This document shows positions 1-7,874 of a DNA stretch of 51,628 bases, in pieces; within the stretch, counting starts at the first letter, position 1, and the number at the start of each line of letters is the position of its first letter. The position numbers and the translations under genes were made by a program. The stretch spans positions 1 to 51,628 of the forward strand of contig CAIMDZ010000024.1 of the NCBI GenBank assembly GCA_903839875.1, written 5' to 3'. The notes beneath the pieces are model-generated. The model was not told the origin of the DNA. It saw nothing but the letters and a program-made list of their open reading frames with translations, and made no database searches. The stretch is from an uncultured Bacteroidota bacterium (GTDB lineage Bacteria; Bacteroidota; Bacteroidia; Chitinophagales; Chitinophagaceae).

Positions 1-58
1 ATTGGGTGATCATTCATGTATAGCGCATATTTGTGGTACCAATTAATGTTGGTACTTT

Positions 59-523
59 ATGACTCTAGAAAAAGAAATACATCAGATAAAACCATTCCGG
101 AATATGTATCATAATGCGTATGTTAACCTGATCTATACGGGCAAATGGATTTTACAATTTACCTCTGAATTACTCAGGCAATATAATTTAACTCCGCAGC
201 AATATAATGTCCTTCGCATACTGCGGGGAAAATACCCGGAAGCAGCTACTGTAATTTATGTTCGTGAACGAATGTTGGACCGCATGAGCGATGCATCAAG
301 GATAATTGAACTGCTGCGGGTAAAAGGATTCGTAGAAAGAAATATCTGTGCAGACAACAGAAGAAAAATGGATGTACTAATTACTCAGAAAGGACTGTTG
401 CTGCTGGAAGAAATAGATTCAAGAAATAACCGTGTAATGGATAATAAGCTTTCTACTTTAAATGAAATGGAAGTTTCCCATTTAATCCACCTGCTGGATA
501 AATTGCGGGATAACGATTCATAG
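59..523 (+). CDS. MarR-family transcriptional regulator
   Basis: A 154-residue protein with the winged-helix layout of MarR regulators. An N-terminal helix (residues 15-40) would form the dimer interface. The DNA-binding core starts at NLTPQQYNVLRILRG (residue 43 on), continues with a recognition region near DRMSDASRIIELLRVKGFVER, and has a basic wing around ADNRRKMDVLITQKG. A C-terminal helix closes the dimer arm. MarR proteins usually repress neighbouring genes and respond to small ligands or oxidants, but no ligand can be inferred here. It starts with ATG at 59. The gene lies upstream of a Crp/Fnr regulator and a respiratory operon, so it may belong to a local redox-response set. Family assignment is firm; target unknown. 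Confidence 0.85.
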   Translation: MTLEKEIHQIKPFRNMYHNAYVNLIYTGKWILQFTSELLRQYNLTPQQYNVLRILRGKYPEAATVIYVRERMLDRMSDASRIIELLRVKGFVERNICADNRRKMDVLITQKGLLLLEEIDSRNNRVMDNKLSTLNEMEVSHLIHLLDKLRDNDS

Positions 524-592
524 CTTTTCTGCTATGCCATTTTCTTTATTTTTTCCCTGAAATTCCAATTCTTCGGGATCAGGTTTTGTATG

Positions 593-632
593 CCATGATT
601 GTAATCATATTTTTTTATGATTACAATCATGG
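593..632. promoter_or_regulatory. Perfect 16-bp inverted repeat (hairpin or operator) between the two regulators
   Basis: Bases 593-608 (ccatgattgtaatcat) are an exact reverse complement of 617-632, with an 8-base A/T-only loop. The stem is A/T-rich and is followed by TTTT at 633-636. It could be a bidirectional terminator for the MarR gene that ends at 523, or a dimeric regulator operator. The rest of the 524-830 gap is A/T-rich with no convincing gene; a 73-codon frame at 617-838 starts inside the right arm and is not credible. Confidence 0.6.
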
Positions 633-830
633 TTTTGTCTTTCTGTTGTTATCTAACTTACATCAACAGTTGTTACAACATCAATTGTTATAAAGATGAA
701 CAAAAAGATATTCGCATTTTTTGGAAACAGGATGACTTTAGCCAATTATTGCAGCCTTCATTTTTATTCATCTTTACAACAAATAATAAGAATTATTTCG
801 TTTTACAGGATAAACAAAAAGTAATTCAAA

Positions 831-1586
831 ATGAATAATGTTCATTGTAAATTATGTTCAAATTCAGACTGCTTTGTAAAGTGGTGTTCCAGGAAATGGG
901 TTCAGCAAATTGATCAATGCAAATGCCAGAGTCTTTATAAAAAAAACCAGAACATTATTATAGAAGGTTCGGTGGTTTTCGGTGTGTTTTTTATACAAAA
1001 GGGAAAGGTGAAAGTGTATTCTACCGGCATCAATGGCAGGGAGCAGATCGTTCGCTTTGCTTCAGATGGTCATATTCTGGGGCATAGAGGTATAGGCAGT
1101 GATTATTATCCTATCAGCGCTGCTGCAATGGAAGATTCATCAATTTGTTTTATTGAAAATAACACGCTCAATGAAATGTTTTTTGCCAATCCGAAATTTT
1201 CAATTGAAATGATGATGTATTATTCCCGGGAGCTGAGGAAACTGGAGAACAGGGTTAAATACATTGCACAAATGAACATCCGGGAAAAAACTGCTGAAGC
1301 CCTGTTATTGCTGATGGAGATTTTCGGTATAAATAAAGAAAATGAACTGAATGTAACTTTCTCCCGCGACGAGATTGCCAGCACTGCCGGTAGCACCAGG
1401 CAGCAAGTAACACAGCAACTTTCGGAATTTGAAAAAGAAGGATTAATAGAAAAGCACGGAAAAAAAATAGCTTTAACTAATATAGGAATTCTACGGCAAC
1501 TTATCAGCAAATTTAACGTACCCGAAACGCACACTACCAGGGCACTTCCATTAACTTATGATAAGAAATTAATTGCTACAGGCTAA
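831..1586 (+). CDS. Crp/Fnr-family regulator with a cysteine-rich N-terminus
   Basis: A 251-residue protein with a cyclic-nucleotide-binding-like beta barrel (about 35-125), a long dimer helix (about 125-155) and a C-terminal winged helix whose recognition part reads SRDEIASTAGSTRQQVTQQL (178-197). The N-terminus carries six cysteines within 32 residues (C6, C9, C14, C19, C30, C32). Such a cluster is the hallmark of FNR-type sensors that bind an oxygen-labile iron-sulfur cluster, although the spacing differs from E. coli FNR. Two Met codons (831 and 850s region) are possible, but the first keeps all six cysteines. It precedes a respiratory operon by about 600 bases, which fits redox or oxygen control of that operon. 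Family is certain; the cluster is an inference. Confidence 0.88.
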   Translation: MNNVHCKLCSNSDCFVKWCSRKWVQQIDQCKCQSLYKKNQNIIIEGSVVFGVFFIQKGKVKVYSTGINGREQIVRFASDGHILGHRGIGSDYYPISAAAMEDSSICFIENNTLNEMFFANPKFSIEMMMYYSRELRKLENRVKYIAQMNIREKTAEALLLLMEIFGINKENELNVTFSRDEIASTAGSTRQQVTQQLSEFEKEGLIEKHGKKIALTNIGILRQLISKFNVPETHTTRALPLTYDKKLIATG

Positions 1587-1635
1587 CCGGTATATTAGCC
1601 GGATAGTCTGCCCGAAATCTGTAATATTGCTGTGA

Positions 1636-2034
1636 TTAGTTGCTTTTATTATACACATCACTTACTTCCTGTGACATGTCTTTGCAAACCTGGAAATAAA
1701 CGTCATCAGGGATATTGTATTTGCGAACGATTTCGTTTGTGAAAACATCCATGTATTCCAGTTTTTTACTGGACCATTTGACATATTCTGCCTGGTATTT
1801 TTTTCGCAAATCCCCTATATTAGGTCTATTGGCATCTAATTTATTCTCTAATTCTTTTTTCAGAGGATTAAAAGCATCTGCTACCGAATCAGCCTTGATT
1901 TCAGCAGACACTTTTTCAGTGTAGATAGCCAGTTTTTGCTTTTTCGTCAACCCTGAATTTGTTGGTGACGGACTATCGCACATGGTAATAGTCATTGATA
2001 ACAGGATACATCCGGAGAGTAAAATTCTTTTCAT
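1636..2034 (-). CDS. Small exported protein of unknown function
   Basis: 132 residues from ATG at 2034 (MKRILLSGCILL...). The open frame extends 11 codons upstream, but this Met gives a clean signal peptide: KR followed by a hydrophobic stretch. The sequence LLSGC and, later, ITMC give two poor lipobox candidates, so lipidation is uncertain. The mature part is charged and helical with KEL/KKYQAEY segments, consistent with a small periplasmic helical protein. It is convergent with the Crp/Fnr gene, 49 bases away, and divergent from the respiratory operon. I do not recognise the family. Confidence 0.6.
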   Translation of the reverse strand: MKRILLSGCILLSMTITMCDSPSPTNSGLTKKQKLAIYTEKVSAEIKADSVADAFNPLKKELENKLDANRPNIGDLRKKYQAEYVKWSSKKLEYMDVFTNEIVRKYNIPDDVYFQVCKDMSQEVSDVYNKSN

Positions 2035-2090
2035 AAAAATTAATTTATTGCAGAATAAAATTATCAAACGAAAACCAATGTTGTACCTAA

Positions 2091-2106
2091 TGTCCGAAAT
2101 AAGACA
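2091..2106. promoter_or_regulatory. Candidate dyad operator upstream of the respiratory operon
   Basis: TGTC at 2091 and GACA at 2103-2106 form a symmetric pair with an 8-base A/T-rich spacer, about 80 bases before the first gene at 2188. The extended right half GACAA makes it loosely Crp/Fnr-like. It lies between the divergent small exported gene and the operon, where a regulator site would be expected. This is weak, motif-only evidence. Confidence 0.25.
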
Positions 2107-2187
2107 ATTTCAACTAAGCCAAGTCATAAAAATCTTTTTCACGCACCAGTACTTTCGTTTTGTTAAATCAACTGAAATAAAAATTTT

Positions 2188-3162
2188 ATGAGCGAAGACA
2201 AAATAAACGAACCCAACAAGAATTCCGGAAGGCGGAATTTTCTGAAATTCGGTGCATTAGCTACAGGACTTACCTTGGTGGGAGGCGGACTGCAAAAAGT
2301 CTTTTCAGGCGAAAAAGGGACTGGTGAAAAAGTGAGGCTGCTATCTCCTGATGGAAAAGTTTATGAAGGGGATAAAGGTAATTTATGTGAAGTACGTCCC
2401 TTACCGGTATCTAATGAAGAAGCACGTAAAGGTATACCGAACAAAAAATTTGTGATGGTTATTGACCTGGCCAAATGCGATGGATGTAAGAAATGTACGG
2501 AAGCATGCCAGGCGATGCATTATACCGAATCAGACCGTGAGTGGTTAAAAGTGTTCACGATGAAGGAAGCGGAAGCCGACGCGCCATATTATTTTCCAAA
2601 ACCATGTTTCCATTGCGATAATCCCCCCTGCACAAAAGTTTGCCCTGTGAATGCTACATTCAAAAGGCAGGATGGCATTGTGCTTATTGATAATGAACGC
2701 TGTATCGGTTGCCGCTCGTGCATGGCTGCCTGTCCGTATTCTACTCGTTTCTTTAACTGGAGCCATCCTGATCAAAAACAGACAGCAGCACTCGGCAATA
2801 TTAAGTATTCTCCCGAGCAAAGTGTTCCACGGAGAATGGGTACAGTGGAAAAATGCGATTTCTGTCCTGATATGATCAGGCAAGGCAAAATGCCGGCTTG
2901 CGTAAGCGGATGCCCGATGAACGTAATTTATTTTGGCGATCAGAATGAAGATGCGGTAACCAACGCAGCAGGCGTAACAGTTAAATTAAGCAAACTCCTT
3001 AGTGATAATGCCGGTTACAGGCACCTGGAAGAGTTGGGGACTGAGCCACGTGTTTATTACCTGCCGCCCAAAAACAGGAAATATCCTGTACCTGATATGG
3101 ATAAAGTTGATAGAGTGAAAAATACGAAGAAGCCCACAGAGATGGTCATGGACAATATGTAA
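2188..3162 (+). CDS. Tat-exported DmsB/PsrB-type ferredoxin, four [4Fe-4S] clusters
   Basis: A 324-residue electron-transfer subunit. The N-terminus has a twin-arginine signal (RRNFLK at residues 15-20, then a hydrophobic stretch to about 34), so the protein is folded in the cytoplasm and exported. Sixteen cysteines form four sets: 97/100/103/107, 140/143/148/152, 172/175/178/182 and 223/226/238/242. This is the arrangement of DmsB, PsrB and NrfC subunits of complex iron-sulfur molybdoenzymes. In those complexes it wires a molybdopterin subunit to a quinol-reactive NrfD protein. Here the NrfD gene follows after 34 bases, but no molybdopterin gene is present, so its redox partner is probably one of the downstream heme proteins. 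First gene of the operon. Confidence 0.92.
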   Translation: MSEDKINEPNKNSGRRNFLKFGALATGLTLVGGGLQKVFSGEKGTGEKVRLLSPDGKVYEGDKGNLCEVRPLPVSNEEARKGIPNKKFVMVIDLAKCDGCKKCTEACQAMHYTESDREWLKVFTMKEAEADAPYYFPKPCFHCDNPPCTKVCPVNATFKRQDGIVLIDNERCIGCRSCMAACPYSTRFFNWSHPDQKQTAALGNIKYSPEQSVPRRMGTVEKCDFCPDMIRQGKMPACVSGCPMNVIYFGDQNEDAVTNAAGVTVKLSKLLSDNAGYRHLEELGTEPRVYYLPPKNRKYPVPDMDKVDRVKNTKKPTEMVMDNM

Positions 3163-3196
3163 TCAACACTTATTAAAAACAGTAAACTTAACAATT

Positions 3197-4651
3197 GTGG
3201 CAAACGAAAAATTCGATCTGAAAAAAGAAATTGAAATGGTTCGCGAAGATTGCCTTCGCCCTACAAGAACATTTAGCCGGACAACACAAGTCTGGATAGC
3301 ATGCTTACTCATAGTCATTGGGTGGGGGCTTTATTGTTACATCCACCAGCTCAGGCATGGATTAGGTGTCACTGCTATGCGTGACTATGTATCATGGGGA
3401 TTGTATATCTCAACGTTTGTATTCTTTATTGGCATCAGCCATTCAGGTACATTAGTGTCGGCCATCCTTCGCATAACAAAACAGGAATGGAGAAGGCCAA
3501 TAACACGGTCGGCCGAGCTGCTCACCTTTGTATCCCTGCTCTTTGGTGGTATTCAGCCAATCATTGACCTGGGGCGGCCTGACAGAATAGGAAACCTGGT
3601 AATCTTCGGAAGGATCCAATCACCTCTTATGTGGGATGTGATTTCCATATGTACCTATTTCGCAGGTAGTACAGTGTTCCTGTTTCTGCCAATGATCCCG
3701 GATATGGCGCTGTGCAGGGATAGTTTGACCGTTACCGATACCCGTTACAAGAGGTTCAAAAAATGGCTGTACAAATTTATGGCTATTGGCTGGAAAGGAA
3801 CAAAATCACAATGGCACAGGTTGGAAAAGACTATGAACATAATGACCATTGTTATTATACCAGTAGCCGTATCAGTGCATACAGTGGTTAGCTACATTTT
3901 CGCTATGACGCTGCGTCCGGGATGGAACAGTACCGTTTTCGGACCCTACTTTGTTGTGGGTGCTCTCTATTCAGGTTCAGCAGGTGTGATATTGGGTATG
4001 GCAGCATTCCGCAAGCTGTATCACCTGGAAAAATATATCACCCCGAAGCATTTTGATCTAATGGGCAGGATAGTATTGGCGCTGACTATGATCTATGCCT
4101 ACCTGAATCTGAATGAATACTGGATACCTGCTTACAAAATGGCGACTGCTGAGGGACATTTACTTACCGACCTGTTTAGCGGCAGTTATTCAAGTGCATT
4201 CTGGACATGTCAGTTCGGTACTGTACTGCTTCCCATTGTTATTATGGCATTTCCGAAAGGACGAAGCATTGGAATGCTTTCCATAACCTGTATTATTATA
4301 GTATGCGGGGCGTGGGTAAAAAGATACCTCATTGTGGTGCCAACCCTGCTGCATCCTTTTATGCCTATCCAGGAAGTTCCCGGCAGTTGGTCAAGTTACT
4401 TCCCGAATTATGTGGAATTCTCTGTTACCGCCGCTGCGCTGGCAGGAATATTCCTTGTCATTACGCTCTTCTCAAAGCTCTTCCCTATGATGGCCGTATG
4501 GGAAGTAGAAGAAGGAATTGAGATCGAGCATGACAAGCAGTTAGCCATAGAACTCAAGGAGCAACGCATAGCTGAGGATGCAAAAGCAAAACTATTGGAA
4601 AAAGCGAACGGAGAAATTAAACCAAAAGTATTAATAAGCGAAAAAATATGA
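3197..4651 (+). CDS. nrfD: NrfD/PsrC-type (ActC-like) quinol-interacting membrane protein
   Basis: A 484-residue polytopic protein starting with GTG at 3197 (GTGGCAAACGAA), with about ten hydrophobic segments between residues 28 and 445 and a charged cytoplasmic tail. Segments such as SWGLYISTFVFFIGISHSGT, ILRITKQEWRRPITRSAE, DLGRP and SPLMWDVISICTYF resemble the large NrfD proteins of alternative complex III (ActC) and Hme-type complexes more than the short NrfD of nitrite reductase. Such subunits hold the menaquinol site and pass electrons to the periplasmic ferredoxin. It lies 34 bases after the ferredoxin gene and overlaps the next gene by four bases (ATGA), so the products are probably made in fixed ratio. 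The subfamily is an inference by eye. Confidence 0.9.
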   Translation: MANEKFDLKKEIEMVREDCLRPTRTFSRTTQVWIACLLIVIGWGLYCYIHQLRHGLGVTAMRDYVSWGLYISTFVFFIGISHSGTLVSAILRITKQEWRRPITRSAELLTFVSLLFGGIQPIIDLGRPDRIGNLVIFGRIQSPLMWDVISICTYFAGSTVFLFLPMIPDMALCRDSLTVTDTRYKRFKKWLYKFMAIGWKGTKSQWHRLEKTMNIMTIVIIPVAVSVHTVVSYIFAMTLRPGWNSTVFGPYFVVGALYSGSAGVILGMAAFRKLYHLEKYITPKHFDLMGRIVLALTMIYAYLNLNEYWIPAYKMATAEGHLLTDLFSGSYSSAFWTCQFGTVLLPIVIMAFPKGRSIGMLSITCIIIVCGAWVKRYLIVVPTLLHPFMPIQEVPGSWSSYFPNYVEFSVTAAALAGIFLVITLFSKLFPMMAVWEVEEGIEIEHDKQLAIELKEQRIAEDAKAKLLEKANGEIKPKVLISEKI

Positions 4652-5583
4652 GTCAGAGAACTATAAGTTACAGATATTTCATGAGCAGAATTGCTCTGGC
4701 AATAACAATAACGGGTTTGTTATCATCAAATGTATCTGCGCAGGATACGCCACAATCCCATGGCAGTAAAAGTGAGGCTACCATAGCTCTGTCGTACTAT
4801 AAAAAAGCCGACACAGCAAGAACAGCCGTAGCTGAAATCAAAGCAAAAAATAAAAATGGAAAGTTTATTCCGGCAATAAATACCTGGGTAAATTTCTATG
4901 CTGTGCAGAACAAGGAGCCTAAACTGATAAATAGTACGGTTACCAATTCTAAAGGTAAAGCAGTTATCGTACTACCTAAAGAAATGCCTTTGGATGACAG
5001 CCTCTGGTTCACAATAGTCGCCAAAATTGAAAAGGATTCATTGTATGAAGATGCCACAGAGCAGGTGCACTTCAAAGATGCCAGTCTTGGGGTGACACTC
5101 AATCCGAAAGACACTAACCGTATCGTCACAGCCAAAGTACTTCAAATGGGTAAAGACGGAAAAGAAGTACCTGCAAAAGATGTAGCGGTGAAATTTTATG
5201 TGCAGCGCCTGTTTGGGGTAATGCCTGCACTGGAAGAGAATTCTGTAAATACGGATGAAAATGGAGAAGCCTCATTTACACTTCCTAAAAACATTCCGGG
5301 TGATACTGCAGGTACTTTAGGTGTTGTAGTCAAAATAGAGGATAATGATAAATTCGGGAATGTGGAAAAAAATGCAACTACTTCATGGGGTTCCCGTTTG
5401 TCACTCATAAAGGATCCTTTCCCACGCGCTCTGTGGGAACCGTATGCACCCATGCCGCTCGTCATTACTATTTCAACGCTGTTTGGTGGCGTGTGGTTTA
5501 CCTATTTCTTAATCTTCTTCCAGTTACGTAAAATAAAAACATCCCCGGATGATGATGAAGATAAAACTGTAAAAAAGAATTGA
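4648..5583 (+). CDS. Membrane-anchored periplasmic protein with two Ig-like domains
   Basis: 311 residues: a signal peptide (to about residue 32, VSAQ), two similar beta-rich segments (about 40-145 and 148-248), and one C-terminal transmembrane helix (about 268-292) followed by a short acidic and basic tail in the cytoplasm. Each segment includes a 'vNFYaVQ...TNSKGKAVIVLPKEMP' or 'VKFYVQR...TDENGEASFTLPKNIP' type repeat, so the two arose by duplication. They look like Ig-fold or carboxypeptidase-regulatory-like modules. The gene overlaps the NrfD gene by four bases, which points to an accessory subunit of the same membrane complex. No enzymatic motif is visible and I do not recognise a named family. 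Confidence 0.75.
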   Translation: MSQRTISYRYFMSRIALAITITGLLSSNVSAQDTPQSHGSKSEATIALSYYKKADTARTAVAEIKAKNKNGKFIPAINTWVNFYAVQNKEPKLINSTVTNSKGKAVIVLPKEMPLDDSLWFTIVAKIEKDSLYEDATEQVHFKDASLGVTLNPKDTNRIVTAKVLQMGKDGKEVPAKDVAVKFYVQRLFGVMPALEENSVNTDENGEASFTLPKNIPGDTAGTLGVVVKIEDNDKFGNVEKNATTSWGSRLSLIKDPFPRALWEPYAPMPLVITISTLFGGVWFTYFLIFFQLRKIKTSPDDDEDKTVKKN

Positions 5584-5615
5584 ATTTAAATCTTTAACCA
5601 AAAAAAATAAATAGT

Positions 5616-6056
5616 ATGAAAAAAATAATCATGCAAATCGGTAAAATAAAATTATCAACGTTCATTGCAACAGGAGCTATAATAGGCGGCATTTCACTTC
5701 TCTTTGCTTTTGTGCCGGCGCCTGATAATAAAACATGGACTGCACCTGCAACTGCGGACAAAGAAACCAATCCTATGGCTTCGAATGCAGCAACCATTGA
5801 CGCTGGCAAGAGTGTTTACAAATCAAAGTGTATTGACTGTCATGGACCAAAAGGCAAAGGTGATGGCCCTAAAAGCGCTGACCTGGATAAAAATCCCCAG
5901 GACTTTACCAAAGCCGAATTCCAGAAACAATCAGATGGTTCACTCTTTTGGAAAATCGCGGAAGGAAGAAAACCAATGCCTTCTTTTAAAGGTGAATTAT
6001 CAAAAGAACAGCGGTGGCAGGTAGTTTCTTATATACGCACACTTGGGAAGAAATAG
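5616..6056 (+). CDS. Monoheme class I cytochrome c
   Basis: 146 residues. An N-terminal hydrophobic segment (about 13-33) may act as signal peptide or anchor. One heme c site, CIDCHG, is at residues 72-77, and the likely distal ligand is Met121 in GRKPMPSF. This is the cytochrome c_C/class I pattern. It lies 33 bases after the Ig-like gene in the same operon and is a plausible electron acceptor of the NrfD/ferredoxin module, or a shuttle to a terminal oxidase. Size and motif order are typical of ActE-like or cytochrome c6-like small cytochromes. Confidence 0.9.
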   Translation: MKKIIMQIGKIKLSTFIATGAIIGGISLLFAFVPAPDNKTWTAPATADKETNPMASNAATIDAGKSVYKSKCIDCHGPKGKGDGPKSADLDKNPQDFTKAEFQKQSDGSLFWKIAEGRKPMPSFKGELSKEQRWQVVSYIRTLGKK

Positions 6057-6131
6057 CTAACATAAATAGTATCAACCATTATAATTTATTTTTTTTATCA
6101 TCTATAATTAACAATTTAATCTCAAATATTT

Positions 6132-7412
6132 ATGAAAAATATAATTAAACGCTCCACTTTAGTTTTGATGTTGCTGACGATAATAATCGTAGCTGTCAAT
6201 TGTACCAAGAAAAACCAGGTGATTGGCACGCCGGCCCCTGTAGTACCAAATACAGATACCTTATATTGTGTGCCGGGTACAGCTACTCTTCAGCCTATTG
6301 GCGGAGCTGCATGGGATGGCACAATAGAAGCAGCATGGAATAGTGCACCAAAATTAACAGTTCATGCTGTAGTTCCCGACCTGGGAAATGACAACTTTAA
6401 TGGCTGGGTAGGAAATTCTACTGATGTAACGATGCGTTCCTTGTACGATGCTACTAACATCTACTACCTTGTAGAATGGAACAGCGACCGCAAACATTGT
6501 GAATCTTCACCATGGTACTATAATCCTGCTACGCTTCGCTGGATGCAGGAAGCGTCTACTCCTGTAAAGAATGCAGATAGCACTACATTCAGGCCTCCTT
6601 TTATACAGGACCAGTTTGTAATGATGTTCAACATTAATAATTCTGTTCCCAATTTTAATACGTTGTCCTGTTATGTAGCCTGCCATGTTAACTCTGGTTA
6701 TTTAAGCGGTCCTGCACCAGAAGGTGGTGTTATGTATACAAACGGGCCTACTGAATTTTTGGATTGCTGGAGGGCTCGTATGGTGCAGGTTGTGAATGCT
6801 AACCAGGCCAATGATTGTTATATATGGGATGGCGCAGGTGCTCTGGATAAGAATGAAGTTGCCAGTGATGCACAGGCAAGTACAAAAGACGGAGGCTTCA
6901 GCAACAAACAAACTTTAACCATTACCGGAAAAACTACTAAAGTATCTGTACCATGGTTTGTAATACCAAGCGGAACATATTCTAATGGAGCAATGCTGCA
7001 AAAAGATACCCTTTCCGGCGGTGCTGCTGTAAAAGTTATTGCAGTTGACTCTAACGGTGTGCTTACACTTGCAGGTGGCGCTACAATTGATCCACGCACC
7101 GCTGCATCTGGTACAAGTTATCAGCAAGTGGGTACAGGCGATGGAGCAAAATGTATTCCAGGCTCATTCGTTTCTCCTTATTCAGGAAGCCGTGGCGATG
7201 TTACTGCCAATGCATTCTGGACAGGCACAGGCTGGAGATTGCTCTTAAAGCGCGCATTAAATACCAATCAGGCTGTTATTCCAGGTACAACTTCTAAAGA
7301 TGATGTTGATCTGTCAGGTTTGGGTGATCAGCCATTTGGTATTGGTGTTATGTTCAACGGCGCCGATAACCAACATGCGATAGTTGCAGGTTTGCATCTG
7401 CATTTTAAATAA
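6132..7412 (+). CDS. Ethylbenzene-dehydrogenase-type heme-binding protein with a CX3CH site
   Basis: 426 residues with a signal peptide ending near Cys24, a possible but imperfect lipobox (AVNC). From residue 55 the protein reads like the heme-binding gamma subunit fold of ethylbenzene dehydrogenase and related molybdoenzymes: an early WDGTIEAAW, then MRSLYDATNIYYLVEW, then PFIQDQFVMMFN. In those enzymes this subunit binds one heme b and accepts electrons from the ferredoxin. Here there is also C180-Y-V-A-C184-H185, a CX3CH motif that could bind a c-type heme. The 426 residues are longer than the usual gamma subunit, with an insertion around 225-330. Its place after the cytochrome fits an electron-transfer role. 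Family assignment is fairly good; the heme count is an inference. Confidence 0.7.
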   Translation: MKNIIKRSTLVLMLLTIIIVAVNCTKKNQVIGTPAPVVPNTDTLYCVPGTATLQPIGGAAWDGTIEAAWNSAPKLTVHAVVPDLGNDNFNGWVGNSTDVTMRSLYDATNIYYLVEWNSDRKHCESSPWYYNPATLRWMQEASTPVKNADSTTFRPPFIQDQFVMMFNINNSVPNFNTLSCYVACHVNSGYLSGPAPEGGVMYTNGPTEFLDCWRARMVQVVNANQANDCYIWDGAGALDKNEVASDAQASTKDGGFSNKQTLTITGKTTKVSVPWFVIPSGTYSNGAMLQKDTLSGGAAVKVIAVDSNGVLTLAGGATIDPRTAASGTSYQQVGTGDGAKCIPGSFVSPYSGSRGDVTANAFWTGTGWRLLLKRALNTNQAVIPGTTSKDDVDLSGLGDQPFGIGVMFNGADNQHAIVAGLHLHFK

Positions 7413-7450
7413 ACACTAACAATTCACATTTCACAGTTAATTTTTTCATA

Positions 7451-7849
7451 ATGAAAAAAATAATAGTAATAACGCTTGCGCTTGGTGTGATGTTCATTGT
7501 TGGGATCACTGGTTGTACAAAAGACGTCACGCTTACCATTAAGTCCGACGTTGCAGTATCAACCACGGTATCTTTCGGCAAAGATCTGGTACCCTTGTTT
7601 ACAGCAAACTGCGCTTTGACCGGTTGCCATGGTTCCGGTGGCCATAAGCCTGATCTGACGGCTCAGAAAGCATATGTTTCATTGCAAACGGGTAAGTATT
7701 ATGATACTACCAAAGCCACCAGCAGCATAATTTATGAGCGGTTAACCGGCGTTCTTACCCCTGCAATGCCAATGGGGAAAACCACCAATCCGTCAAACAT
7801 TAATTCACTTGTACTTGGATGGATAAAACAAGGAGCAAAGAACAATTAA
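7451..7849 (+). CDS. Lipoprotein cytochrome c with a CX4CH heme motif
   Basis: 132 residues. The signal peptide ends in a good lipobox, GITGC (Cys22). The only heme-type site is C54-ALTG-C59-H60, four residues between the cysteines instead of two. A downstream PAMPMG (104-109) supplies a likely Met distal ligand, and the layout 'FGKDLVPLFTANCALTGCHG ... MPMG' matches the c-type cytochrome domains common in Bacteroidota exported proteins. It follows the ethylbenzene-dehydrogenase-like gene by 38 bases. It probably sits on the outer face of the inner membrane or on the outer membrane and relays electrons. The unusual spacing is seen in the sequence; heme attachment is inferred. Confidence 0.75.
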   Translation: MKKIIVITLALGVMFIVGITGCTKDVTLTIKSDVAVSTTVSFGKDLVPLFTANCALTGCHGSGGHKPDLTAQKAYVSLQTGKYYDTTKATSSIIYERLTGVLTPAMPMGKTTNPSNINSLVLGWIKQGAKNN

Positions 7850-7874
7850 TTGAACAATCTAAAATAATTATAAA

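Noticed and set aside
617-838. 73-codon plus-strand frame upstream of the Crp/Fnr gene
   Set aside because: It begins inside the right arm of the perfect palindrome, has no domain or signal features and overlaps the real start at 831.
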